Virus record (IMG/VR): IMGVR_UViG_3300034418_004811
Span: 1 to 36,214 of that record
Source: a virus
Direction: 5' to 3' (one strand)
Length of the DNA: 36,214 nucleotides
Position numbers and translations under genes: made by a program. The notes beneath the pieces were generated by a model. That model saw only the letters and a list, made by a program, of their open reading frames with translations, did not search any database and was not told the origin of the DNA. Shown in pieces: positions 27,318-33,451 of the stretch. Within the stretch, counting starts at the first letter, position 1; each line of letters begins with the position of its first letter.

Positions 27318-27849
27318 ATTTGATTGTAATAAAATTTGATAATACTCTATATAGTTTTTGACCGTCAATAATAAACTCATACTCTGAGCTTGGCCTAAAA
27401 CCTATTAAATCGCCTTTGTTAACTGTACCGTCAGTATGTTTTACAATACCAACTAAAGGCTTTTCTTTATCTACATTTAAATTATCTGTAGATTTTACTG
27501 GTGCTACAAAACAATATCCTTTTTGCGCTTGCCATTCAGTACCTTTGTATAAGAATATTTGATCTGGTTGTACTATATACGTATCATCATTAATATAACT
27601 CCTACTATTTTTTTCTATACCGTACTGATTGTGCCATCTTCTAAACACATTATGATGTACTATAACTTTATCATTAATTTTTATATCTGTATTACCAACT
27701 GTAGGTATTGCTTTTACTATAGCTTCTCTACTAACATATTGATGGTTGTACATTTCTGTATTAACTATAAGCTCTTTACCGTCTATATTTTTTGTATTGT
27801 TGTATCTTGATTTTACTGGCGTTACAACAAAGTTGTAAACTGACTTCAT
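27271..27849 (-). CDS. Protein with two Cpn10 (GroES)-like halves, 192 aa
   Basis: Residues 1-104 show the order of a co-chaperonin barrel: NFVVTPV, a LIVN strand, REAIVKAIPTVG, IKINDKVIVHHNVFR, and YIVQPDQIFLYKG. These line up with the GroES pattern of opening strand, mobile-loop position, G-x-V-L-A-V-G, V-G-D-x-V and a final D-I-L strand. Residues 108-178 repeat the pattern (GIVKHTDG, VNKGDLIGF, YEFIIDGQKLYRVLSNFITI). I infer a tandem Cpn10-like fold from pattern only. It overlaps the next gene by 47 bases and the preceding one at a TAATG. Because a recognisable GroES is encoded elsewhere, this could have a different, perhaps terminase- or capsid-linked, role. An unrelated beta-barrel is the main alternative. 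Confidence 0.65.
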   Translation of the reverse strand: MKSVYNFVVTPVKSRYNNTKNIDGKELIVNTEMYNHQYVSREAIVKAIPTVGNTDIKINDKVIVHHNVFRRWHNQYGIEKNSRSYINDDTYIVQPDQIFLYKGTEWQAQKGYCFVAPVKSTDNLNVDKEKPLVGIVKHTDGTVNKGDLIGFRPSSEYEFIIDGQKLYRVLSNFITIKYEYQGDEEEYNPSWA

Positions 27850-28070
27850 TAATACTGTAAGTTATACTCTACAGATACAGCCATATTTTTGTTAAAGTCT
27901 TTCCAAGGTAAAACATCTTTACCTTTTCTAATATACACACTGTATTTATTTTCTTCTTCTAAAATATCACATATAGTATGACCACCATACACTTCTTGCC
28001 CAACGGCATAGTGCATGGCGTCATTCTTATAGTCTTTTCCTATACTAATTTTTCTTATCAACTTCGACAT
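27849..28070 (-). CDS. Small conserved-type protein, 73 aa
   Basis: Function unknown. Starting at ATG 28068-28070 gives MSKLIRKISIGKDYKNDAMH, then YAVGQEVYGGHTICDILEEE and VLPWKDFNKNMAVSVEYNLQ. An alternative start at 28094 adds eight residues and lengthens the overlap with the upstream gene from 26 to 50 bases. The pattern (short basic N-terminus, YGGH...I turn, W-K-x-F-N near the end) is one I recall beside terminase genes of Bacteroidota phages. It has no cysteine pair or membrane segment. Stop and next start share the TAATG at 27849, so it is translated together with the 192-aa protein. Confidence 0.65.
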   Translation of the reverse strand: MSKLIRKISIGKDYKNDAMHYAVGQEVYGGHTICDILEEENKYSVYIRKGKDVLPWKDFNKNMAVSVEYNLQY

Positions 28071-28326
28071 CTTCAGGGTACGCAATAGTACCATCTGTAA
28101 TGTTAATATCTACTTTACCGTATGTGTCTTCAAATGTTTTTTGCATTGTTTGCATTTGAGTTTGTAAACCAGTTACTTGGTGTAACAAACCGTGCTTTCT
28201 ACTTTCTAAGCTACCAATTTCCATTTGAGTTCTATTTAAAGTGTTAACAAGGTTTTGTAAACCTTCTAACTCTTCTGTTGTAATATTTTGTGGTTTTAAG
28301 TCCACAACCTTTTCTTTTTTTGCCAT
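28045..28326 (-). CDS. Small coiled-coil protein, 93 aa
   Basis: The core (residues about 18-70: ELEGLQNLVNTLNRTQMEIG, SLESRKHGLLHQVTGLQTQM) is a continuous amphipathic helix with heptad-like leucines and many glutamines, so a dimeric or trimeric coiled coil. The N-terminus is lysine-rich and the tail is acidic. No family is recognised. It lies between the LamG-like gene (26-base gap) and the 73-aa gene (26-base overlap). A scaffold or adaptor role for other small late proteins is possible but unsupported. The leader is A-rich without Shine-Dalgarno. Confidence 0.65.
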   Translation of the reverse strand: MAKKEKVVDLKPQNITTEELEGLQNLVNTLNRTQMEIGSLESRKHGLLHQVTGLQTQMQTMQKTFEDTYGKVDINITDGTIAYPEDVEVDKKN

Positions 28327-28352
28327 TTTTATTTAATTTAAGTTAATTTAAT

Positions 28353-29063
28353 TTATAATCCGTGAATTCCTGTAAAGTAGCCGTTCACGTCAGCTATATC
28401 TTGTTGTGATAACTCTCCGTTCCAAAAAGCTAGGTCTAGTATTTTACCGTCAAAAAAGTTACTAATACCAGCATTTGATCCTAAAACATCTAATGTAAAA
28501 CCACCTTGGTTTTCACCTTCAGCGGCGTTTGTTGAATTATCAACATCTATTGTAACAGCGTTTCCGTTTTGAAAAATACTAAAAGCTCCATTTATATCTC
28601 TATTTAATACTACTAATAACTTTTGTGTTGTAGTAAAAGTTCCATTAGGAACAACTAGCTCAGTAGTCACATTGCCGTTACCATTAGTTTTAAACTCAAT
28701 AGTTTGTGCATCTTTTATTGATACAACCTCGTTAGCAGTTTTAGATAGTATAGTGTTGTTAGCTACAGTATCTTGATTTAAAACAATAGCTAAACAAAAT
28801 GCGCTATCATTTGCAACCGTTATAGTATTTAAATCATAATGATCGTTTGAACCATCAAAATTTAAACCACCATCAGCTACTACAGCTTGGTTACCGCTTG
28901 TGCCTTGTATAGCGTGATTGCTATTACCTGAAGAGTCGTCCCATTGACCAACAGCTACTCCAGTATCATTTTGTAACCACAAGGCTAAACTAGAGCCAAT
29001 AGATAGTGGGCTTTTACTTACAATAACTGAACCAAGCGGTATACCTATTCCTAACCCTAACAT
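28353..29063 (-). CDS. LamG / concanavalin-like lectin protein, 236 aa
   Basis: Residues 27-53 (LALWLQ, WDDSSGNSNHAIQ) match the start of LamG-type jelly-roll domains. LNFDGSNDHYDL follows near 69-80, and FFDGKILDLAFWNGELSQQD ends the sandwich near 205-224. These are the usual 'W-x-D-x-SGN-x-N', 'FDG-x-ND' and 'G-x-I-x-E/D' landmarks. Such domains bind carbohydrate or other surface ligands. The N-terminal MLGLGIGIPLGSVIV could anchor it to a virion protein. Its start shares a TAATG with the 112-aa gene upstream, placing it in a small decoration-type cassette beside the holin. Likely a surface-exposed decoration or host-contact protein; the binding target is unknown. Confidence 0.75.
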   Translation of the reverse strand: MLGLGIGIPLGSVIVSKSPLSIGSSLALWLQNDTGVAVGQWDDSSGNSNHAIQGTSGNQAVVADGGLNFDGSNDHYDLNTITVANDSAFCLAIVLNQDTVANNTILSKTANEVVSIKDAQTIEFKTNGNGNVTTELVVPNGTFTTTQKLLVVLNRDINGAFSIFQNGNAVTIDVDNSTNAAEGENQGGFTLDVLGSNAGISNFFDGKILDLAFWNGELSQQDIADVNGYFTGIHGL

Positions 29064-29401
29064 TATACACCGTAGTAGAATATCACTCCACCTGTTGTTG
29101 AAGCTGGAGGCGTAACGCTAGTCCATCTACCATAAACAGTTATTCCTTTTGGAAAAATAGTTGCAGCATCTGTTTCTGCAGCGCCACCACCATTACCAGC
29201 AACTGCTGTGGTATGACTAAAGTAAGCAGCGTCATCACCTTGTGATGTATCTGCCACCATAGCACTTAGAATAGTATCTTCTAAAAACGTCATAGCTATT
29301 ATAACTTTTCCAGTTGGAGGAGTTACAGCTACAGCTTCATCACTAAAACCACTACCTAACTGACCAAAGCCGTAAGCTACTTCTGTTGAGTTTTGTCCCA
29401 T
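29063..29401 (-). CDS. Small virion-type protein, 112 aa
   Basis: Function unknown. The sequence is rich in Gly, Ala and Thr with a beta-strand pattern (GKVIIAMTFLEDTILSAMVA; FPKGITVYGRWTSVTPPAST) and ends IFYYGV. Low charge, no cysteines and no signal peptide fit a packed beta-structured virion protein such as a capsid decoration protein. I recall similar 'FPKG-x-T-Y-GRW' motifs in marine phage proteins but cannot confirm it. It follows the holin-like gene upstream by 4 bases and shares a TAATG with the LamG-like gene, suggesting that the two are made together and may form one accessory structure. Confidence 0.65.
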   Translation of the reverse strand: MGQNSTEVAYGFGQLGSGFSDEAVAVTPPTGKVIIAMTFLEDTILSAMVADTSQGDDAAYFSHTTAVAGNGGGAAETDAATIFPKGITVYGRWTSVTPPASTTGGVIFYYGV

Positions 29402-29405
29402 AATT

Positions 29406-29798
29406 TTATTTTTTTACTTTTTCTAGTGATCTACCGCCAAAATAAGCACCAATCACTGTTATTAATACTAATTGTAATAAGTCTGTCCACTTGTCTTGTA
29501 CTTTAAAACTTATAGTTCCAGCATCGATAAATATCAATAATACTGTTGCTACAACTAAAAATACTAAAACTAATGGTCTTATATTTTTGCTTAGCCATGA
29601 ATCCGAGTTCATGTCCATTTTCCATCTTTCTGTTACTTGTTTTTGCATCTCAGCTTCGTAACTCATTATCATATCTTTTATCTTAGCTTGTGCTTCTAGT
29701 TTTTCTTCTTTTGTTGTAGTTAGATTATCTAATATTCCACCTACGTTTTCTACTAGCTTGCCAGCGCCTGCTGAAAATACTTTACCTAATATACTCAT
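29406..29798 (-). CDS. Holin of the GTA/3TM holin type, 130 aa
   Basis: Two clear membrane segments lie at about 75-92 (PLVLVFLVVATVLLIFI) and 105-121 (TDLLQLVLITVIGAYF). An amphipathic N-terminal region precedes them (KEEKLEAQAKIKDMIMSYEA). The landmarks SWLSKNIRPLVL before the first segment and FGGRSLEKVKK at the end match the 3TM holin family of gene transfer agents and phages. Such proteins permeabilise the inner membrane at the end of infection. No endolysin is recognisable nearby, so the lysis partner must lie outside the window or be unrecognised. It sits between the 112-aa and 70-aa genes. Confidence 0.8.
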   Translation of the reverse strand: MSILGKVFSAGAGKLVENVGGILDNLTTTKEEKLEAQAKIKDMIMSYEAEMQKQVTERWKMDMNSDSWLSKNIRPLVLVFLVVATVLLIFIDAGTISFKVQDKWTDLLQLVLITVIGAYFGGRSLEKVKK

Positions 29799-29809
29799 AA
29801 TTTATTTTT

Positions 29810-30022
29810 TTAATAACCACCACCACTACTACTAGATGTTGTAGTGCTTGTAGTAGTATTAGTTGTACTAATTACTCCACCATGTGTTGTTCCACCCATA
29901 TATCCAGTTTGGCCTTGATATTGATGCATGTGATAACCTGATAAACCGTTAGCAGCAGCCCAATTTAAAGCTTCTTGTATAGTTGAAAATAAAGGCATAC
30001 CATCTATAGTAGTTAATATCAT
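29810..30022 (-). CDS. Small 'YHMHQYQGQTGYMGG' protein, 70 aa
   Basis: The start ATG 30020-30022 overlaps the upstream TGA as ATGA, favouring it over a start at 30043. The N-terminal half (MPLFSTIQEALNWAAANGLS) is one helix, followed by GYHMHQYQGQTGYMGGTTHG and a Thr/Ser/Gly-rich tail. The histidine-rich centre could bind metal. I recall similar short proteins in marine phages ('GYH.H...G.T.YM'), all of unknown function. Its tail may be a flexible linker to a virion surface. Placed in the small accessory cassette next to the holin. Confidence 0.6.
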   Translation of the reverse strand: MILTTIDGMPLFSTIQEALNWAAANGLSGYHMHQYQGQTGYMGGTTHGGVISTTNTTTSTTTSSSSGGGY

Positions 30023-30420
30023 ATGTTTGCTGTTTTTTCCCAAGGAAAATCATCACCAGCCTCTTTCCACTTACCATCAACTTTAATCATGTCTTTACCG
30101 TTAATAGTTTCTCTTGGATATGTTACACCATCGTAATACACGCCGTCATCATTGTAAGCTAATCTACCTAGTTTCATATCTGTAGCATGCCTCATTTCAT
30201 GTAGCAATACTTGTCTTTCTTCTTGACTACCAGGTTGTACAGTATTACTAATATATATACTACCGTCCATGTTAGCCTCGCCTAATATACCTTCTGCTAG
30301 GTTTTTTCTAATAACAGGTGTTCCTGGTATAGAAGCATCATCAGACTTAAAACTTAGTTTTTTATTTACAACCCCACCGTCAGCTACAGTTTGTCTAGCC
30401 CTACCTAGTTTAAACGCCAT
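30019..30420 (-). CDS. Small metallopeptidase-like protein (HEMRH), 133 aa
   Basis: VLLHEMRHATDMKLG places an HExxH zinc motif at residues 74-78 in a helix. PWEKTANI at the C-terminus (E128) could supply the third ligand. The N-terminal half is basic then beta-rich (SIYISNTVQPGSQEERQ). Size and a single HExxH on a compact domain resemble small phage-encoded zincins of uncertain substrate. It shares TAATG with the basic 121-aa gene upstream and ATGA with the next gene. Possible roles are virion protein processing, cell wall attack, or a structural remnant. The motif is seen; activity is inferred. Confidence 0.7.
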   Translation of the reverse strand: MAFKLGRARQTVADGGVVNKKLSFKSDDASIPGTPVIRKNLAEGILGEANMDGSIYISNTVQPGSQEERQVLLHEMRHATDMKLGRLAYNDDGVYYDGVTYPRETINGKDMIKVDGKWKEAGDDFPWEKTANI

Positions 30421-30785
30421 TATTTTTCACCACACTTTTTACTTGGATTACCAACCTGTCTCCAGTCTTGTTTAACCCAAGTTTTTAAACTACCACCGCT
30501 ACTAGTGCCAGTTACATTACTTTTACTTGAACGTCTATATTTACCAGCTTTACCCGCAGCTCTTTTAGCTCTAACTACTTTTGCTCTTTCAGAACTACTC
30601 ATACTAGCTATTTTAGCTTTAGGTAAGCATACTTTTTTAGTACCACCACCTTTTTGCTTTACCTTAGTAGGTGAAGACTTACGACAACTACCTTTAGCTC
30701 CTTGAGCTGTACCAGGTACTCGTTCATAACCTTTCCAACAAGGTAGTGGACTGTTTTTAGCAAACTTAGACTTTATGTCGTACAT
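30420..30785 (-). CDS. Basic small protein with CWKGYERVPG motif, 121 aa
   Basis: A very basic protein. Residues 13-33 (NSPLPCWKGYERVPGTAQGA) carry a 'C-W-K-G-Y-x-R-V-P-G' motif ending SCRK. Then come SSPTKVKQKGGGTKK, VCLPKAKIASMSSSERAKVV, and RAKRAAGKAGKYRRSSKSN. Segments like these recur in basic mini-proteins of marine phages and large DNA viruses (I recall DUF5872-type families, unconfirmed). Such proteins may coat packaged DNA or act as small nucleic-acid-binding factors. It starts 1 base after the 83-aa gene and overlaps the next at a TAATG. Cysteines 16, 34, 53 and 118 could coordinate a metal. Confidence 0.65.
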   Translation of the reverse strand: MYDIKSKFAKNSPLPCWKGYERVPGTAQGAKGSCRKSSPTKVKQKGGGTKKVCLPKAKIASMSSSERAKVVRAKRAAGKAGKYRRSSKSNVTGTSSGGSLKTWVKQDWRQVGNPSKKCGEK

Positions 30786-31037
30786 TTACTTTTTCTTCAT
30801 CTTCATTTTCATAGCTGAAGCTTTCTTCATCATCATAGCTGATTTTTTAAGCATAGCCATAGATTCTTTTTTCATCTTCATTGCAGCTTTTTTCATCTTT
30901 GCTGGTGAAGCTAAAATTTTATCTTTTAGTTCTTTTGGTAAGTTATTTTGTTTACCAACTAAAGGTTTTTTTATTGGTGACTTTTTAGCCATTTTTGCCA
31001 TTGATTTTTTCTTCATTTTTGCAGGAGCTTTTTTCAT
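30786..31037 (-). CDS. Lys/Met/Ala-rich histone-H1-like basic protein, 83 aa
   Basis: Nearly all residues are Lys, Met, Ala or Ser. It reads as repeats of KKSPIKKPLVGK, SPAKMKKAAMKMKK and SMAMLKKSAMMMKK. No folded domain is evident. The SPxxKK motifs recall DNA minor-groove binders in histone tails and AT-hook-like proteins, which would suit this AT-rich genome. It overlaps the PAP2 gene start region upstream at an ATGA and precedes the 121-aa gene by a single junction. A role in DNA condensation in the capsid or in sequestering nucleic acid is inferred from composition. An antisense hydrophobic frame over it is a composition artefact. Confidence 0.65.
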   Translation of the reverse strand: MKKAPAKMKKKSMAKMAKKSPIKKPLVGKQNNLPKELKDKILASPAKMKKAAMKMKKESMAMLKKSAMMMKKASAMKMKMKKK

Positions 31038-31567
31038 TTTGTTTTGTTTTTTATATGTTTATACATTGAGTTACCTAATTGCTCGCCCATCTTACTGTCA
31101 GACTTATAGTGAGCACGGGCAACTCTACGACTATAAGATATATTTTCACCTGTTTTTACAAATGCAGATTTTGATTTTGGATATTTATCACCTAGTACCT
31201 TTGCTATTAATGTTCCTTGAACAGAGTGTCCAGAAGGATATGATTTAGTCTTCATAGAGGACATTTCGTAGTTAGGTAAGCTTTTATCTAACTCTTTAGG
31301 TCTAGGTCTGTTGAAGTGCTTCTTTAATTCTAAGATTACAGGTGCAGAGTCTTTTATTAACTTTGCAGCAACTTTTTTATCGTAATCTTCTACGTTGTTA
31401 TCTTTAGCTGTCTTAGCAAATGCAGATTCTATATTGTCAAACTTCTTTACAAAAGATTTATTTAAAGGTATTTTCTTAAGTTCTTTTAATTCCTGCGCAG
31501 TATCAAAGCTACTATCGCTAGGTGGCTTCATTTTTTTAAACGGACCTATATCAAAATCTTTTAACAC
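31034..31567 (-). CDS. PAP2-type phosphatase, 177 aa
   Basis: All three signature motifs of the type 2 phosphatidic acid phosphatase / vanadium haloperoxidase superfamily are present: K82 x6 R89-P90 (KKHFNRPRP), PSGH at 111-114 with the catalytic histidine 114, and S146-R147 x5 H153 x3 D157 (SRRVARAHYKSD). There is no membrane segment or signal peptide, unlike lipid phosphatases, so it may be a soluble acid phosphatase-like enzyme. The substrate is unknown: lipid, nucleotide or phosphosugar are possible. It sits inside a cassette of very basic mini-proteins, overlapping one upstream (7 bases) and one downstream (4 bases), so it is surely co-translated with them. An enzyme of this type in a phage late operon is unusual. 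Confidence 0.85.
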   Translation of the reverse strand: MLKDFDIGPFKKMKPPSDSSFDTAQELKELKKIPLNKSFVKKFDNIESAFAKTAKDNNVEDYDKKVAAKLIKDSAPVILELKKHFNRPRPKELDKSLPNYEMSSMKTKSYPSGHSVQGTLIAKVLGDKYPKSKSAFVKTGENISYSRRVARAHYKSDSKMGEQLGNSMYKHIKNKTK

Positions 31568-31770
31568 TTACCTGCTTTTTGCGTTTTAGAAGCCCACATA
31601 TTAGCATATGCAGAAGGGTAAACTTTAAATTTTCTTTTTGCAGCGGCTTTACACCCTGCACTTAATTTTTTTAATGCTGGTGATTGTTTCATTTTATTTG
31701 GATTTCCTTTACCACCGTCAGCTTTACTAGCGTGAACAGCTTTTCTTTGTGCGTCACTTTTATATCCCAT
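31561..31770 (-). CDS. Basic mini-protein with KVYPSAYANMWAS motif, 69 aa
   Basis: A short basic protein: MGYKSDAQRKAVHASKADGG, KMKQSPALKKLSAGCKAAAK, RKFKVYPSAYANMWASKTQK. The KVYPSAYAN core recurs in small proteins of marine phages and large DNA viruses (I recall DUF5872 relatives; not confirmed). Cys and Lys pattern and small size suggest nucleic acid binding or a structural peptide packed with DNA. It carries an SP-x-x-K motif (SPALKK), shared with its neighbours. Its end overlaps the PAP2 start by 7 bases. Confidence 0.7.
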   Translation of the reverse strand: MGYKSDAQRKAVHASKADGGKGNPNKMKQSPALKKLSAGCKAAAKRKFKVYPSAYANMWASKTQKAGKC

Positions 31771-31787
31771 ATTTATTTATTTTTTTA

Positions 31788-32153
31788 TTAACATTTCCAC
31801 CTACGTCTAGCAGCTTTACCACGTTCTCCAGTCCAACCTTTTGATCTTGCACAAAATGACTTTCTACGCTTAGCAGCTTTACTACCAGGTTTAACTTTAC
31901 CAGTAACTGCAGTCTTTAATTTACTGCCTGGGTTTTTAGCTCTATATGATGCCACACCTTTACTTGTCATACCTGCTCCTTCTTCTACTGTTCTAAAGTT
32001 ACGACCTTTACCTTTAGTTGTTTTTCTAGGCTCGTTACTTTTTTGTAATGGACTTCTTCTACGCCCACAACTAGTAACAGGGTTAGGATTATTTTTTTGG
32101 ATATATCCTGTAGATTTTCCAAACATATTATTTTGCATTGGTGATCCTGGCAT
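31788..32153 (-). CDS. Arg/Lys-rich mini-protein (DUF6321-like), 121 aa
   Basis: Residues 60-105 carry GMTSKGVASYRAKNPGSKLK, TAVTGKVKPGSKAAKRRKSF and CARSKGW, a conserved pattern I recall from short proteins of cyanophages and other marine phages (DUF6321-like, unconfirmed). The N-terminus is low in complexity and contains RRRSPLQKSNE. The C-terminus is ARRRWKC. The very high charge suggests nucleic-acid binding. The stop lies 17 bases before the 69-aa start, and its own start shares TAATG with the 146-aa gene. No catalytic residues are seen; a DNA-packing or anti-host role is open. Confidence 0.75.
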   Translation of the reverse strand: MPGSPMQNNMFGKSTGYIQKNNPNPVTSCGRRRSPLQKSNEPRKTTKGKGRNFRTVEEGAGMTSKGVASYRAKNPGSKLKTAVTGKVKPGSKAAKRRKSFCARSKGWTGERGKAARRRWKC

Positions 32154-32593
32154 TATCTATTTTTGTCTTTTATCATATCATCTATAGCTTTATTATAAAC
32201 TTTATCTGTATATGATTTGTTATTATAGAATACGCTACGCTCAGATGTAGGCATGTCTTCCTCGCCTAATAGTATACGGTATATTCTATTTATTAATTGT
32301 TTACATCTATATGATGTTTGATACACACTATACTTTATAGTGGTACGATTTCTATGTCTCCATACATCTATCCAACCATCTTGCCTAAGCCTGTCCCACC
32401 TGGCTTTATCCCAAGAAAATGTGTATACTCCGTCCATGAAATCTTTTCGTGTGAATCTTTTTTCACAATCTAAATAAAATAATAATTCAAGGTCTGCGTC
32501 TAAAATCCCGTAAGTCTTACAAGCCCACTTTCTAGTGAGCCTGTAATACTTAAGGATATTCATTTCACGCAAATCTTGCGCGGTTAATCTCAA
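32153..32593 (-). CDS. Possible winged-helix regulator, 146 aa
   Basis: The layout (LDADLELLFYLDCEKRFTRK at 31-50, then DFMDGVYTFSWDKARWDRLR and DGWIDVWRHRNRTTIKYSVY) is that of a small winged-helix fold: a first helix, a turn (CEKRFTR), a recognition helix (SWDKARWDRLRQDGW) and a beta hairpin wing (VWRHRNRTTIKYSV). A basic C-terminal helix (RIYRILLGEEDMPTSERS) follows. I recall close relatives in marine Bacteroidota phages. A DNA-binding regulator of late genes is therefore plausible but unproven; a packaging factor is an alternative. It follows the 112-aa gene by 2 bases and precedes the basic cassette at a TAATG. Confidence 0.65.
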   Translation of the reverse strand: MRLTAQDLREMNILKYYRLTRKWACKTYGILDADLELLFYLDCEKRFTRKDFMDGVYTFSWDKARWDRLRQDGWIDVWRHRNRTTIKYSVYQTSYRCKQLINRIYRILLGEEDMPTSERSVFYNNKSYTDKVYNKAIDDMIKDKNR

Positions 32594-32595
32594 TT

Positions 32596-32934
32596 CTATG
32601 TATCAAGAGTAATTGCACAAGACAATATACTTGGATGTAAGAATATGGAGTTAACGTCGTCGCAAAGAACTACAGGACCATCAGAGTAACCAGGTCCGTT
32701 AGCGTTAAGCACTCTAGCGATTTCTTGCATTACAGCTTTTTCAGTGTCAGCAGTACAAGTTAATGTAACCAAGTCGTTTTCAGCAGCAGTTCCACCACCA
32801 CCAGCAACACCTGATCCAAATCTCACTAGTACTTGCCCGTTACCAGCACAAGTTACAGCAGCTAATCTACTAGCTGGCCACATACCTGCATCATCAGCAC
32901 CATCTATAGCAATAATGTATTTTTCGTTTACCAT
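32596..32934 (-). CDS. Small virion-type protein, 112 aa
   Basis: Function unknown. Residues MVNEKYIIAIDGADDAGMWP, RLAAVTCAGNGQVLVRFGSG and LVTLTCTADTEKAVMQEIAR suggest a compact alpha/beta fold with several beta strands. The ending (SIFLHPSILSCAITLDT) is hydrophobic. Low charge and pattern suggest a virion or capsid-surface protein made late. It is preceded by an 87-base gap holding a tandem-like T-rich repeat and by the AATTATTAATT element 16 bases before the ATG, so it may have its own start signal. Confidence 0.65.
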   Translation of the reverse strand: MVNEKYIIAIDGADDAGMWPASRLAAVTCAGNGQVLVRFGSGVAGGGGTAAENDLVTLTCTADTEKAVMQEIARVLNANGPGYSDGPVVLCDDVNSIFLHPSILSCAITLDT

Positions 32935-32950
32935 TTTATATTTGTTTTTT

Positions 32951-32961
32951 AATTAATAATT
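32951..32961 (-). promoter_or_regulatory. Copy 2 of the AATTATTAATT start-proximal element
   Basis: Exact copy of the 11-base element, again 16 bases upstream of a start codon (gene ending at 32934). It lies in the 87-base gap after the 137-aa gene. The 16-base spacer is A-rich (AAAAAACAAATATAAA). Confidence 0.45.
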
Positions 32962-33010
32962 CGTTTTCGTTTTTAAGTTTAAGGTTTTAAGTTTATGGTT
33001 TAGGTTTAAT
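32961..33010. repeat. Imperfect seven-base repeats in an intergenic gap
   Basis: On the minus strand the run reads as imperfect units such as TTAAACC, TAAACCA, TAAACTT, AAAACCT, TAAACTT, AAAACG, AAAACG. It fills most of the gap between the 137-aa and 112-aa genes. No stem is evident. It could be a spacer, a protein-binding site or polymerase slippage product. Confidence 0.4.
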
Positions 33011-33021
33011 CTGTTAAGATA

Positions 33022-33435
33022 TTAAGCTATTGTATATGCTCCGTCTAATTTAGACTGACCACTTATATAGATCTTTCCATCAGCTACAACCATATCAATA
33101 TAGTCACCGATAGTTTCAGCTCCTAGTTCAATATTAATAGTTGTACCAGCAACAGTAGAAGGTCCATCATCAGATGTATCAACTTCTAACTCATTCATAC
33201 CACCAACCATAACAGCTGCAGTAGCTGTAATAATCCAGTCAGTAGTTGAAAAAGCAGTACCTACTATAAATCTACAGTTCCATCCTTCCTGTGCGTCAGC
33301 AACAGAAGGTAATGTAATAGCAGCACCAGCAGCTGCATTTAATGTAAATACTTTACCAGAATCGCTAGGCAATACAGTGTACGCACCTGTAAGGCTGTGT
33401 ACGTTTTTACGTACGTCAAAAAATACTCTTCCCAT
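33022..33435 (-). CDS. Beta-sandwich virion protein, perhaps capsid decoration or fibre type, 137 aa
   Basis: The segment KVFTLNAAAGAAITLPSVAD, then EGWNCRFIVGTAFSTTDWII is typical of short trimeric beta-sandwich domains seen in phage head-decoration and fibre proteins ('ITLP...G..F.F.VG'). The rest continues as strands (DYIDMVVADGKIYISGQSKL). There are no catalytic motifs. It follows groES by 62 bases, with a weak hairpin and an AATTATTAATT element in between, suggesting a separate transcript start and high expression. The virion role is inferred. Confidence 0.65.
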   Translation of the reverse strand: MGRVFFDVRKNVHSLTGAYTVLPSDSGKVFTLNAAAGAAITLPSVADAQEGWNCRFIVGTAFSTTDWIITATAAVMVGGMNELEVDTSDDGPSTVAGTTINIELGAETIGDYIDMVVADGKIYISGQSKLDGAYTIA

Positions 33436-33451
33436 TTTTTTGTTTGTTTTT

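Noticed and set aside
30775-31248. 157-aa hydrophobic Phe/Ile-rich frame on the plus strand
   Set aside because: It is the complement of the Lys-rich (AAA/AAG) gene and the PAP2 gene, so the 'membrane' look is a composition artefact.
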